42,813 nt of DNA, from assembly GCA_019359375.1 (NCBI GenBank), contig JAHHHL010000053.1, positions 1 to 42,813 of the forward strand, in the 5' to 3' direction. The stretch's first letter is position 1. Each line of letters starts with the position of its first letter. The notes under the pieces are model-generated. The model did no database searches. It saw only the letters and a list, made by a program, of their open reading frames with translations, and was not told the origin of the DNA. Positions 35,735 to 42,813 of the stretch are shown one piece after another. The position numbers and the translations under genes are program-made. The stretch is from Lyngbya sp. HA4199-MV5. Its GTDB lineage: Bacteria > Cyanobacteriota > Cyanobacteriia > Leptolyngbyales > Leptolyngbyaceae.

Positions 35735-38497
35735 ATGGAAATTCTCTCGGTTAGCCTTAAGAACTTTAAGTCGCACAGCGATCGCCACTTTACCTTTCAA
35801 CCTGGCACCAACGCGATTTGTGGTGAGAATGGCGCGGGCAAGACGAGTATTCTGGAGGCGATCGCCTGGGCGCTGTTTGACTATGCGGGCGATTACAACA
35901 AAGAGGATTTGATCCGCAATGGGTCTGCGAGTGCTCAGGTGCGGGTTGCCTTTGTCTCCAGCCGCGATGGGCGCACGTATGAAGTTCAGCGCTGCACGAG
36001 CAAAAGCTATACGCTCTACGATCCCCAGTTGGATCAGCGCCTGCCCTACACCCGCATCAAAGAAGAAGTCATGCCCTGGCTGCGTGAGCATTTGGGCGTG
36101 GCACCGGGAACTGATTTGAGCCAGCTTTTTTCCAGCACGATCGGCGTACCGCAGGGCACTTTCGCGATCGATTTTTTACTGACAAAAGAGAAGCGCAAGC
36201 CGATTTTTGACAAGATTTTGAAAGTTGAAGAATACCAACAAAGCTGGAAGAAACTGGGCGAACTAGAGAAATATGCGAAGAGTCAGGTGGAAAGCCTGGA
36301 GCAGGAGATTGCTCACTATGACGATGATCTTCAACAACTGGAACCGTTGCGGCAGCAACAGCAAGCGCAAAGCCAGACGATTGAACAAGTGCAGGCAGAA
36401 CTTCAGCAAGCACAGGCAACGTTGGCTCAATTGCATCTTGAGCAAGAGCACCTCAGCGCTCAAGCCCTTCAAGTACAACAGCTTGACAATCAACTAGAAA
36501 AGCTCACGGCTCATATTCAAACTCAGACTGCTTTAACGGATCGCTTGCGGATTGATTTACAAGAAGCCGAACAGGCTGTTGCTATCTGTACAGCGCATCG
36601 TGAGGCATATCAGACGTTTTCGCAGGCTGAAAAAACGCTCAAAGAACTGGAACAGCAGCAGCGATCGGAACGTAACCTTCAGCAAAAACGCCAGCACAGC
36701 CTGGAGCAGTTGCGCGATCGCCAAACCAACCTGGCAACCCTCACCCACCAACTCGATCGCCTCCAGCAGACCAAAGCAGACCTGGCACAACTGGCACCGC
36801 TAATCGAACAACAGCAGCAGCTTGAGCAATCGTTACAGGCGCTCAGTCAGGAGCTTCAGCACTGTGTGAACTGGCAGCGCACAGCCAAAGAGCAGGAAAA
36901 ACGACTGTCTCAAGTGCAGACTCGCATTACGCAACTGGATCAAGACATCACGCGCCTGCGATCGCTCGAACCATTGGTGCAGCAAATTCCGCTCCTGGAG
37001 CAGCAGCAACAGCGCTATCAACAGCAACTGAGTCGGATTGCAGCAGCAGCTCAGTTTGAAGCTGATTTGAGGCAACTGCTAGAACAATCGCAAGAAGCAG
37101 GTGATCGCTACCTCACCCAATCTGAGCAAGCCCAGGCAACGCTCAAAGACCTCCAGCAAACCGTTCCCCTTTGGAGCGAACCACTGGAGTTGGCGCTGGC
37201 AACGCTTCAAAGCGGTGTGAACTGGCAGCAGCAACTGATGACCGCCCTCCGATCGATTCTTAAAGACCTGGCTGAGCAAACCTCTGAAGCGCGACTGGAA
37301 CAGCAGCTTCAACAACTCCAGGTCGATTTGCAACGCGCACGGCAGCAGCAGCTTGAATCTTCTGGCTTAGAACGCCTCTTGAACGATCGGGCGGAGCGGT
37401 CTGAAGAGGCGATCGCACTGCAAGCAAGCCTGACCGAGTTGCACACCCACTTAACCGCAGAACCATTTTTACAAAAGCAACAGATGCGGTTGGCTCAAGA
37501 CCTGGATGCGTTGGGTGATCCTCGTGGTCGTAGTCGCTTGTGGCAGCAGGAGCTTCAGCAAGAGGCTGAGTTGCAAACAAGAGTCCAGATGTTGCAAACC
37601 TCGCTCGCAACCGAGCAGCAAGCGATCGCAGCGCTCGATCGACAGCTTATGGCGTTTGCGGAGCTAGCCGAAGCCTTACAAACGCAGCAAACCTTACGAG
37701 AACAGCATCGAGCCGCCTATCAGGAATATTTAGAGCATCAAAAACTGGCAAACAGTCGTCGCGAACGGCAGCAGCAGTTGCAGACCGCGATCGCCCAACT
37801 TCAAACGCTTGAGCAAGAGGCAAAGACCATTGGTGACGAGCGCGATCGCCTGAACGCCACCTTTGATGCGGCTCATTTTCAAACCGTGCAAACAACCTAT
37901 CAGCAGACGAAAGAATGCAGCATTGCGTTGAATGCTAGCCTGCCAGACAAGCTTAAATATTTGGATGCGCTCAACCAGCAGTTGACTCGACTGGAACTAA
38001 CACAGAACAAGCGATCGCAGGTACAAACCTCACTAGAACAAAAGCGAAGAACTCAACGCTTCGTCAAATTTGCCCGCGATGCCTATAAGAAAGCGGGTCC
38101 TCGCATTACCGAGCGCTATGTCCAAACTGTTTCCCGCGAAGCCGATCGGCTCTTTCGTGAATTGCTCAATCGTCCCAATGTGGGGTTGGAATGGACGCGA
38201 GAGTACGAAATTCGGGTTCAGGAAGGCGCACACACGCGGCGGTTTATCAACCTCTCTGGGGGTGAGCAAATGTGCGCTGCTTTAGCGGTTCGCTTGGCGT
38301 TGCTCAAGGTGCTGGCAGCGATTGATATCGCGTTTTTTGACGAACCAACGACCAATATGGATAAACCGCGCCGCGATCATCTCGCCGAAGCGATCGCCAA
38401 CATCAAGTCCTTCCGCCAACTCTTCGTCATCAGTCACGACGACACGTTTGAAAAGGTGACTGAAAATATCATCCTGGTTGAGCGTGAGCCTTCGTAA
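35735..38497 (+). CDS. SbcC/Rad50-like SMC ATPase without a zinc hook
   Basis: The 920-aa protein starts MEILSVSLKNFKSHSDRHFT with Walker A GENGAGKTSI (30-39). It ends with the ABC signature LSGGEQMCAALAVRLALLKV (840-859), Walker B IDIAFFDEPTTNMD and H-loop ISHDD. Two long Gln/Glu/Leu-rich coiled-coil arms lie between. Rad50/SbcC proteins use a CxxC hook at the coil apex; I find no CxxC there, only isolated cysteines. No SbcD/Mre11 nuclease gene is adjacent. It is likely to act in DNA end processing or repair. It may be a cyanobacterial AAA_23 SMC-like variant rather than true SbcC. Confidence 0.85.
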   Translation: MEILSVSLKNFKSHSDRHFTFQPGTNAICGENGAGKTSILEAIAWALFDYAGDYNKEDLIRNGSASAQVRVAFVSSRDGRTYEVQRCTSKSYTLYDPQLDQRLPYTRIKEEVMPWLREHLGVAPGTDLSQLFSSTIGVPQGTFAIDFLLTKEKRKPIFDKILKVEEYQQSWKKLGELEKYAKSQVESLEQEIAHYDDDLQQLEPLRQQQQAQSQTIEQVQAELQQAQATLAQLHLEQEHLSAQALQVQQLDNQLEKLTAHIQTQTALTDRLRIDLQEAEQAVAICTAHREAYQTFSQAEKTLKELEQQQRSERNLQQKRQHSLEQLRDRQTNLATLTHQLDRLQQTKADLAQLAPLIEQQQQLEQSLQALSQELQHCVNWQRTAKEQEKRLSQVQTRITQLDQDITRLRSLEPLVQQIPLLEQQQQRYQQQLSRIAAAAQFEADLRQLLEQSQEAGDRYLTQSEQAQATLKDLQQTVPLWSEPLELALATLQSGVNWQQQLMTALRSILKDLAEQTSEARLEQQLQQLQVDLQRARQQQLESSGLERLLNDRAERSEEAIALQASLTELHTHLTAEPFLQKQQMRLAQDLDALGDPRGRSRLWQQELQQEAELQTRVQMLQTSLATEQQAIAALDRQLMAFAELAEALQTQQTLREQHRAAYQEYLEHQKLANSRRERQQQLQTAIAQLQTLEQEAKTIGDERDRLNATFDAAHFQTVQTTYQQTKECSIALNASLPDKLKYLDALNQQLTRLELTQNKRSQVQTSLEQKRRTQRFVKFARDAYKKAGPRITERYVQTVSREADRLFRELLNRPNVGLEWTREYEIRVQEGAHTRRFINLSGGEQMCAALAVRLALLKVLAAIDIAFFDEPTTNMDKPRRDHLAEAIANIKSFRQLFVISHDDTFEKVTENIILVEREPS

Positions 38498-38517
38498 AAC
38501 GGGGAACCATGAATGAT

Positions 38518-38649
38518 TTAAGGAGATTTCCAAGAAAGAATATGCCGTTTCGTAGGGAGCAGGTTTTGCCAGCCTCGTTGCCTCTAACCAATCGCGTTCG
38601 TATTAAACCTGCCCCTACGGGTATTTTGCTTGCTAGAAATCTCCTAAGG
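38518..38649. repeat. Nested palindromic element with GTAGGGGCAGGTTT-type arms
   Basis: Outer arms TTAAGGAGATTTC (38518-38530) and GAAATCTCCTAAG (38636-38648) are near-perfect inverts. Inner arms CGTAGGGAGCAGGTTT and AAACCTGCCCCTACG also pair with small mismatches. It resembles dispersed cyanobacterial MITE-like palindromes. Confidence 0.6.
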
Positions 38650-38656
38650 ATCGTGG

Positions 38657-38759
38657 ATTAAATAACCTGTGTAGGTTGGGTTGAAGCATGAAACCCAACA
38701 TCATAGAGGCGTTGGGTTTCGCAGACTCAACCCAACCTACAAATTCGGTGTTATTTAAT
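38657..38759. repeat. Palindromic element with GTAGGTTGGGTTGA arms
   Basis: GTAGGTTGGGTTGAAGC with GAAACCCAAC pairs with GTTGGGTTTC and ACTCAACCCAACCTAC (38671-38740). It is flanked by ATTAAATAAC and GTTATTTAAT, themselves inverted. I recall this type as a common cyanobacterial dispersed repeat. Confidence 0.7.
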
Positions 38760-38826
38760 TCTCATTCCTAAGACCGCTTCAATGCCTGACCTTCGGATTC
38801 TGACTTCTAGATTCTCTTTGCTCAGA

Positions 38827-39363
38827 TTATCGGGTCGCTTGCTTTTGATTTCCCTGCTTCTGGAAGTCAGCTTTGCAAACGTTCAAGATACGGTGATCAT
38901 TTTCACTCAGCTTGTTGATCCGCTGAAACCCTTCTAAACCAATCTTCTGAAGCGCTGGGTTGCCTTCGGTCGCAACATTAGAAGTCTTTTCTAGCGCGAT
39001 TTCAAAAGGGTTTGTGGTGCGATCGTAGCTGTTCACAACCGTAAGTGCGAGCTGGTCGTTTTGAAACTTACCAGAGGTGCAATCGAAGGACGATCGCGGC
39101 ATGTACAGCGCCCCAACAACGTTTCCTCGCCTAGATTCAAACACGAAGTAACCTTGACCAACCTGGTCGGGCTGTGCCGATTGCCCATAAAGATACACAC
39201 CGTCTGGTAAAACGGGCTTGGGTGCTGCTTCTGCGCGGGCGATCGCAGGCAGTAAGCCCGTACCAAGCAAGCCAACCGTAAGCGATAGCCCTGCCAACAC
39301 ATGACGCGAACGGTTTAGCTGAGAGAACCACGGCGAGATTGCATTGACGAGTAAGTTTCGCAT
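38827..39363 (-). CDS. Secreted protein of unknown function
   Basis: From ATG 39363, behind AAGAGGAGAAACGCG (good ribosome site), the 178-aa product has a signal peptide (HVLAGLSLTVGLLGTGLLPA then IARAEA). The mature part has LPDGVYLYGQSAQPDQVGQG, YFVFESRRGNVVGALYMPRS and SFDCTSGKFQ, with two cysteines likely forming a disulphide. Short cyanobacterial secreted proteins with VYLYGQS...YxVFE...VGAxYMPxSxFDC exist, but I know of no function. Confidence 0.65.
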   Translation of the reverse strand: MRNLLVNAISPWFSQLNRSRHVLAGLSLTVGLLGTGLLPAIARAEAAPKPVLPDGVYLYGQSAQPDQVGQGYFVFESRRGNVVGALYMPRSSFDCTSGKFQNDQLALTVVNSYDRTTNPFEIALEKTSNVATEGNPALQKIGLEGFQRINKLSENDHRILNVCKADFQKQGNQKQATR

Positions 39364-40081
39364 CGCGTTTCTCCTCTTAACTAAAACAATGAACTGGAAA
39401 AAGACTTGTAAACTCCACGCCCTATTCACAGAGACAGCGGAATCGACCTCGGTAGATACACAACCATAAATATCGATTCCGGAGCTTGAGATTAGATTAC
39501 GCTAAACTCAAAGGCTCTACATCATCCCTCTGACTCACCTGTCTGGGTGAGGATGCGTCACTTTTGATAGAGGTCGCTAAAACTCTGACTGGTAGCCTAG
39601 CGACTCTCTTAATGGGCTTACAAAGCTCTATAACTATCAAATCATTAATGACAGGCTTCTACAGTTACATTTAGTGACAACGATTACATTTGGTGACAGC
39701 GCTTAATTGTGTAGTCCTGGCTAGGGGTGGGTATTATGAAAAGAGGGTGAAGTAAAAAAGGGGAAAGCCATCGCTTACAGCCAAGGCTCATTGAGTGCTG
39801 CACAGTTTGTTTGGCAAATGTCCTGGCGATGCCGTCCCGCTCCTGATCTGTGCCTGCTAGCGATGCCAACGCCAAGGCAAGCGGCGATCTGTCGATCGCT
39901 GCTAACCACTTTTAACCGCCTGGGAGTCTTTCGTTAACATCTGTGGAAACTGTGAATCAGGGTCGTTGTTCCTACGGCAGCATATGCGCTCCGAAGGCTA
40001 TTCATTTCGTCACGTTGCTCTACTTCGTCGTGTTGCTCTACCGTTTCGCGTTCTGCCCCAACCCCAATTCTTGTTGGTTAC
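39364..40081. other. Gene-free stretch of 718 bp with direct repeats
   Basis: No convincing ORF was found. It contains the TTACATTTRGTGACA repeats described separately and a tandem 18-mer, TTCGTCACGTTGCTCTAC and TTCGTCGTGTTGCTCTAC (40006-40041), 41 bp before the CHASE2 gene. The rest shows nothing I recognise. Confidence 0.5.
39651..39701. repeat. TTACATTTRGTGACARC direct repeats, possible Tn7-like transposon end
   Basis: TTACATTTAGTGACAAC (39665-39681) and TTACATTTGGTGACAGC (39684-39700) repeat with a 19-bp period, with TTAATGACAGG just upstream. The layout recalls the TGTCA/TGACA-containing binding repeats at ends of cyanobacterial Tn7-like elements. No transposition gene is in the window. 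Confidence 0.35.
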
Positions 40082-42622
40082 ATGACAGATTTTCGCTTTA
40101 ACCCTAGAGGGATGGTCAGAAACGGTCGCCGCTGGTTAACGTGGGTTTTCAAGCATCCTGCGTTACTGTCGGGCATTCTAGCGACTGGTTTGGTGTTGGG
40201 CGTGCGTCAAGCAGGGGGTCTTCAATCTTTAGAGCTATTAGCCTTTGACCAGATGGTGCGATTGCGCCCTGATGCGGGTGCTGATCCCCGTTTGCTGGTC
40301 GTGGCGATTACTGAAGACGATATTCGATCGCAGAACCGCTGGCCCATCTCCGATCAGGTTGTCGCGCAATTATTAGCGAAGTTAAACCAGTATCAACCCA
40401 AAGCGATCGGTCTAGACATTTATCGTGATATACCGCAGGCACCTGGTCATGACGTGCTGCTGAAGGAGTTGCGCTCTAGCAATGTCACGACTGTCATGCT
40501 TCTGGGTGATGCAGACAATGGTAGTGTGCCGCCACCGTCAGGAGTGCCCGACGATCGCGTTAGTTTCAGCGATTTTGTAATTGACCCCGATGCGGTGGTG
40601 CGACGCAATCTCCTGTTTGCCACCTCAAAGCAGGACAAACTCTACTCCTTTTCCCTTCGTCTGAGCCTTCAATATTTAGCAGATAAACAACTGCCCTTTC
40701 GAGTTGACCCAAATGCACTACAAATTGGTAAGGCAGTCTTTCCAGCGCTCGACCCCAGTGCGGGTGGCTACCATGCGCTTGACGCACGCGGCTATCAGGT
40801 GTTGCTGAACTACCGCTCGGTTAAAAACGTGGCACGTCAAGTTACCCTTACGCAGGTCTTGAAAGGTGAGCTTCAGCCAGAATGGGTGAAAGACAAGCTG
40901 GTGTTGGTTGGTACCACAGCCCCCAGCGGCAAAGATTTGTTTTTAACGCCTTACAATTTGTCGGCAGCGCAGCAGAATCCAAAAACGCCAGGTGTCTTGA
41001 TTCACGCTCAAATGGTGAGTCAAATCCTGGGTCATGTGCTAGATGGGCGTGCTTTGCCGTGGTACTGGTCTGAACCCGGTGAAATGCTGTGGTTAGGGCT
41101 ATGGTCTATCATCGGTGGAGTGCTGGCATGGCGATTTCGTCATCCCGGCTCGCTGGTAGGTATGGTTGCCATTGCGGGTGTTGGGTTGGGCGGCATCTGC
41201 TTTGGGTTGCTGCTGCAAGGGGGATGGATACCGGTTGTGCCTGCTGCGATCGCCCTGGTTTTGGCTACGTCAGGGGTTGTGGTCTATCGGCTCCTACACG
41301 ATGCCTTTCACGATGCGCTGACGGGGTTGCCAAACCGAGCGTTGTTGACGAAGCGGCTCCAGTGGGTGATCAAGCAGCAGCCTTTCTCCAAAACGGACAC
41401 CCAATCAGATGCGCCCTCGATCGCCGTTCTCTTTGTGGGCTTAGACAGCTTCAAAGCGATTAACGATAGTTTTGGGCATCGTTTGGGTGATCAGCTTTTG
41501 GTCGCAACCACCGCTCGCCTCAAAGCCTGCCTGCGATCGACCGATCACATGGCGCGGGTCGGGGGCGATGAGTTTGCTATTTTGCGGTACCCCGTTCAAC
41601 ACACTGCCGAGATTACAGAACTTGCCGATCGGCTACAACAGCAAATGACGTTGCCGATTACGCTGAACGGGCAAGAGGTGTTTAGCACTGCCAGTATTGG
41701 GATTGTGCTGGGTCGGTCTGATTCAGATTATGAACCTGAGGACATTCTGCGGGATGCACACACCGCTATGCACCGCGCCAAGGCATCGGGAAAAGCCCGT
41801 CATGAAGTGTTTGTGACAGGTATGCGTGTGCAGGTAATGACGCGGCTTCAGCTTGAAACCGATCTGCGGCGTGCGGTGGAACGGCAAGAATTTCGGCTGC
41901 ATTACCAACCGCTGATTTCACTGCAAACGGGCAAAATTGCTGGGTTTGAAGCTTTGGTGCGCTGGCAGCATCCCGATCGCGGACTGGTGCCGCCCAATGA
42001 CTTCATTCCAGTGGCAGAAGAAACCGATCTGATCATTCCAATGGGGCAGTGGATTACCTATGAAGCCTGCCGCCAACTACGCGTGTGGCAAGAAAAGTTT
42101 CCGAGAGAACAACCTCTATTGGTGAGCGTCAACCTTTCTGGCAAGCAGTTTTCGCAGCCAGATTTGGTGGAGCAGATTGAACGCACGCTGCAAGAAACGG
42201 GGTTGGATGGGCACAGCCTGAAGCTAGAAATAACTGAAAGCATGGCGATGACAGACGTAGCATCAACGATCGCCCTCCTTCAACGTCTAAAAGCCCTTCA
42301 TCTGCAACTCAGCATCGATGACTTTGGCACAGGCTATTCTTCTCTGAGCTACCTGCACCGTTTCCCCACCAATACGATTAAGGTCGATCGTTCCTTCGTG
42401 AGCCGCATGGGTGATGAAAGTGAAGATGCCCAAATCGTCCAGACCATCATCATTTTGGGACACAATTTGAATATGGATATTGTGGCAGAAGGCGTGGAAA
42501 CCGCCGAACAGCTTGCCAGCCTCCGCGACCTGCAATGTGAATATGGGCAGGGATACTTTTTCTCAAAACCACTCGTAGCAGAGGCAGCCGAAGCGCTACT
42601 GCATACCGATCCGCAGTGGTGA
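40082..42622 (+). CDS. CHASE2-GGDEF-EAL membrane cyclic-di-GMP protein
   Basis: The 846-aa product starts with one transmembrane helix (PALLSGILATGLVLGV). A periplasmic CHASE2 domain follows (FDQMVRLRPDAGADPRLLVV, AIGLDIYRDIPQ, LVLVGTTAPSGKDLF), then three further helices (about 340-405). GGDEF has DALTGLPNRALL and the intact signature VGGDEF (494-498). EAL has FEALVRWQHPDRG (E623), DDFGTGYSSLSYLHRFP and EGVETAEQ. Both catalytic signatures appear intact, so it could make and degrade cyclic-di-GMP under control of an external signal. It is monocistronic as far as the window shows. Confidence 0.93.
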   Translation: MTDFRFNPRGMVRNGRRWLTWVFKHPALLSGILATGLVLGVRQAGGLQSLELLAFDQMVRLRPDAGADPRLLVVAITEDDIRSQNRWPISDQVVAQLLAKLNQYQPKAIGLDIYRDIPQAPGHDVLLKELRSSNVTTVMLLGDADNGSVPPPSGVPDDRVSFSDFVIDPDAVVRRNLLFATSKQDKLYSFSLRLSLQYLADKQLPFRVDPNALQIGKAVFPALDPSAGGYHALDARGYQVLLNYRSVKNVARQVTLTQVLKGELQPEWVKDKLVLVGTTAPSGKDLFLTPYNLSAAQQNPKTPGVLIHAQMVSQILGHVLDGRALPWYWSEPGEMLWLGLWSIIGGVLAWRFRHPGSLVGMVAIAGVGLGGICFGLLLQGGWIPVVPAAIALVLATSGVVVYRLLHDAFHDALTGLPNRALLTKRLQWVIKQQPFSKTDTQSDAPSIAVLFVGLDSFKAINDSFGHRLGDQLLVATTARLKACLRSTDHMARVGGDEFAILRYPVQHTAEITELADRLQQQMTLPITLNGQEVFSTASIGIVLGRSDSDYEPEDILRDAHTAMHRAKASGKARHEVFVTGMRVQVMTRLQLETDLRRAVERQEFRLHYQPLISLQTGKIAGFEALVRWQHPDRGLVPPNDFIPVAEETDLIIPMGQWITYEACRQLRVWQEKFPREQPLLVSVNLSGKQFSQPDLVEQIERTLQETGLDGHSLKLEITESMAMTDVASTIALLQRLKALHLQLSIDDFGTGYSSLSYLHRFPTNTIKVDRSFVSRMGDESEDAQIVQTIIILGHNLNMDIVAEGVETAEQLASLRDLQCEYGQGYFFSKPLVAEAAEALLHTDPQW

Positions 42623-42813
42623 GGGAGGAAGGCAGAAGGCGAAGAAGTTTTTGGTTTTTGGTTTTTAGTTTTTAGAAGAAATCAAGCAACTGGAGTTTAG
42701 ACTAACGGCACGTGGGAACGGCTCAACTCCTTGCAAGAAGTGAGTGAGATGGCAGGAACAACGCCATCAGCGATTAAGCAGACTTCTTGTTATCCACTTT
42801 AGGGTTGCGAAAT
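42623..42813. repeat. STRR and composite-repeat remnant at the window end
   Basis: GAGGGAGGAAGGCAGAAGGC is followed by TTTTTGGTTTTTGGTTTTTA and then AGAAGAAATCAAGCAACTGG and GGGAACGGCTCAACTCC. The order resembles the 23.1-kb and 25.97-kb composites without the CAACAACTAA arm. No gene is seen. Confidence 0.6.

Noticed and set aside
1-42813. Many GCGATCGC sites as a possible signal
   Set aside because: This is HIP1, a genome-wide octamer in many cyanobacteria. It was used only as an organism clue and as a possible recombination boundary.

Overview
The window reads as chromosome of a filamentous, probably non-heterocystous cyanobacterium (Leptolyngbya/Oscillatoriales-like; genus is inference). 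The octamer GCGATCGC (HIP1) and its core CGATCG recur throughout coding and non-coding DNA. Gene families favoured by cyanobacteria are present: Uma2 nucleases, AAA-like/TPR proteins, DUF4168, DUF2079, DUF433/DUF5615, CHASE2-GGDEF-EAL and a PspA/IM30 relative. Short heptamer-type tandem repeats (STRRs) fill many gaps. No rRNA, tRNA or CRISPR array was recognised.

Layout. 0-5.9 kb: the end of an ISAs1-like transposase beside a DUF5615 toxin-like gene, a biuret-hydrolase-like/formamidase pair, a DUF4168 protein, a small ORF split by a MITE-like element, dusB and a Uma2 nuclease. 6-20.7 kb is an accessory island: toxin-antitoxin modules (DUF4258/YgiT, MazF, VapBC, DUF433 with a broken DUF5615), a 1035-aa AAA-like/TPR protein, a TIR-AAA-like protein, a GH116 glucosidase riddled with in-frame repeats, and a pentapeptide-repeat membrane protein. 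Three nearly complete 120-bp copies of the 3' end of the AAA/TPR gene separate the toxin cassettes, and a fourth partial copy lies 9 kb away.

21-30 kb: two polytopic membrane proteins, a short-chain dehydrogenase, an ECF sigma / anti-sigma / Spy-like envelope-stress operon, and a PspA/IM30 protein carrying a Gly/Ala-rich hydrophobic insert. 30-42.8 kb: an antitoxin with an internally deleted toxin, a YqiA-like esterase, a deoxyhypusine-synthase-family protein, cobO, a LOTUS/OST-HTH gene broken by a one-base shift in an A-run, an orphan MNT nucleotidyltransferase, a second Uma2, a hook-less SbcC-like ATPase and a CHASE2-GGDEF-EAL protein.

How parts may work together. The sigma, anti-sigma and Spy-like genes form a convincing stress circuit, and the PspA-like protein nearby would suit membrane stress. 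The TIR-AAA and AAA-TPR proteins share the same ATPase type and sit in tandem on one strand among toxin-antitoxin genes, so a regulated cell-death or anti-phage role is plausible but inferred. The clearest unusual signals are the repeat elements: purine-then-pyrimidine foldback STRRs inserted in frame into proteins and abutting start codons, 21-bp arrays open on both strands, a four-stem palindromic element, and the copied TPR 3' ends bounded by HIP1 sites.
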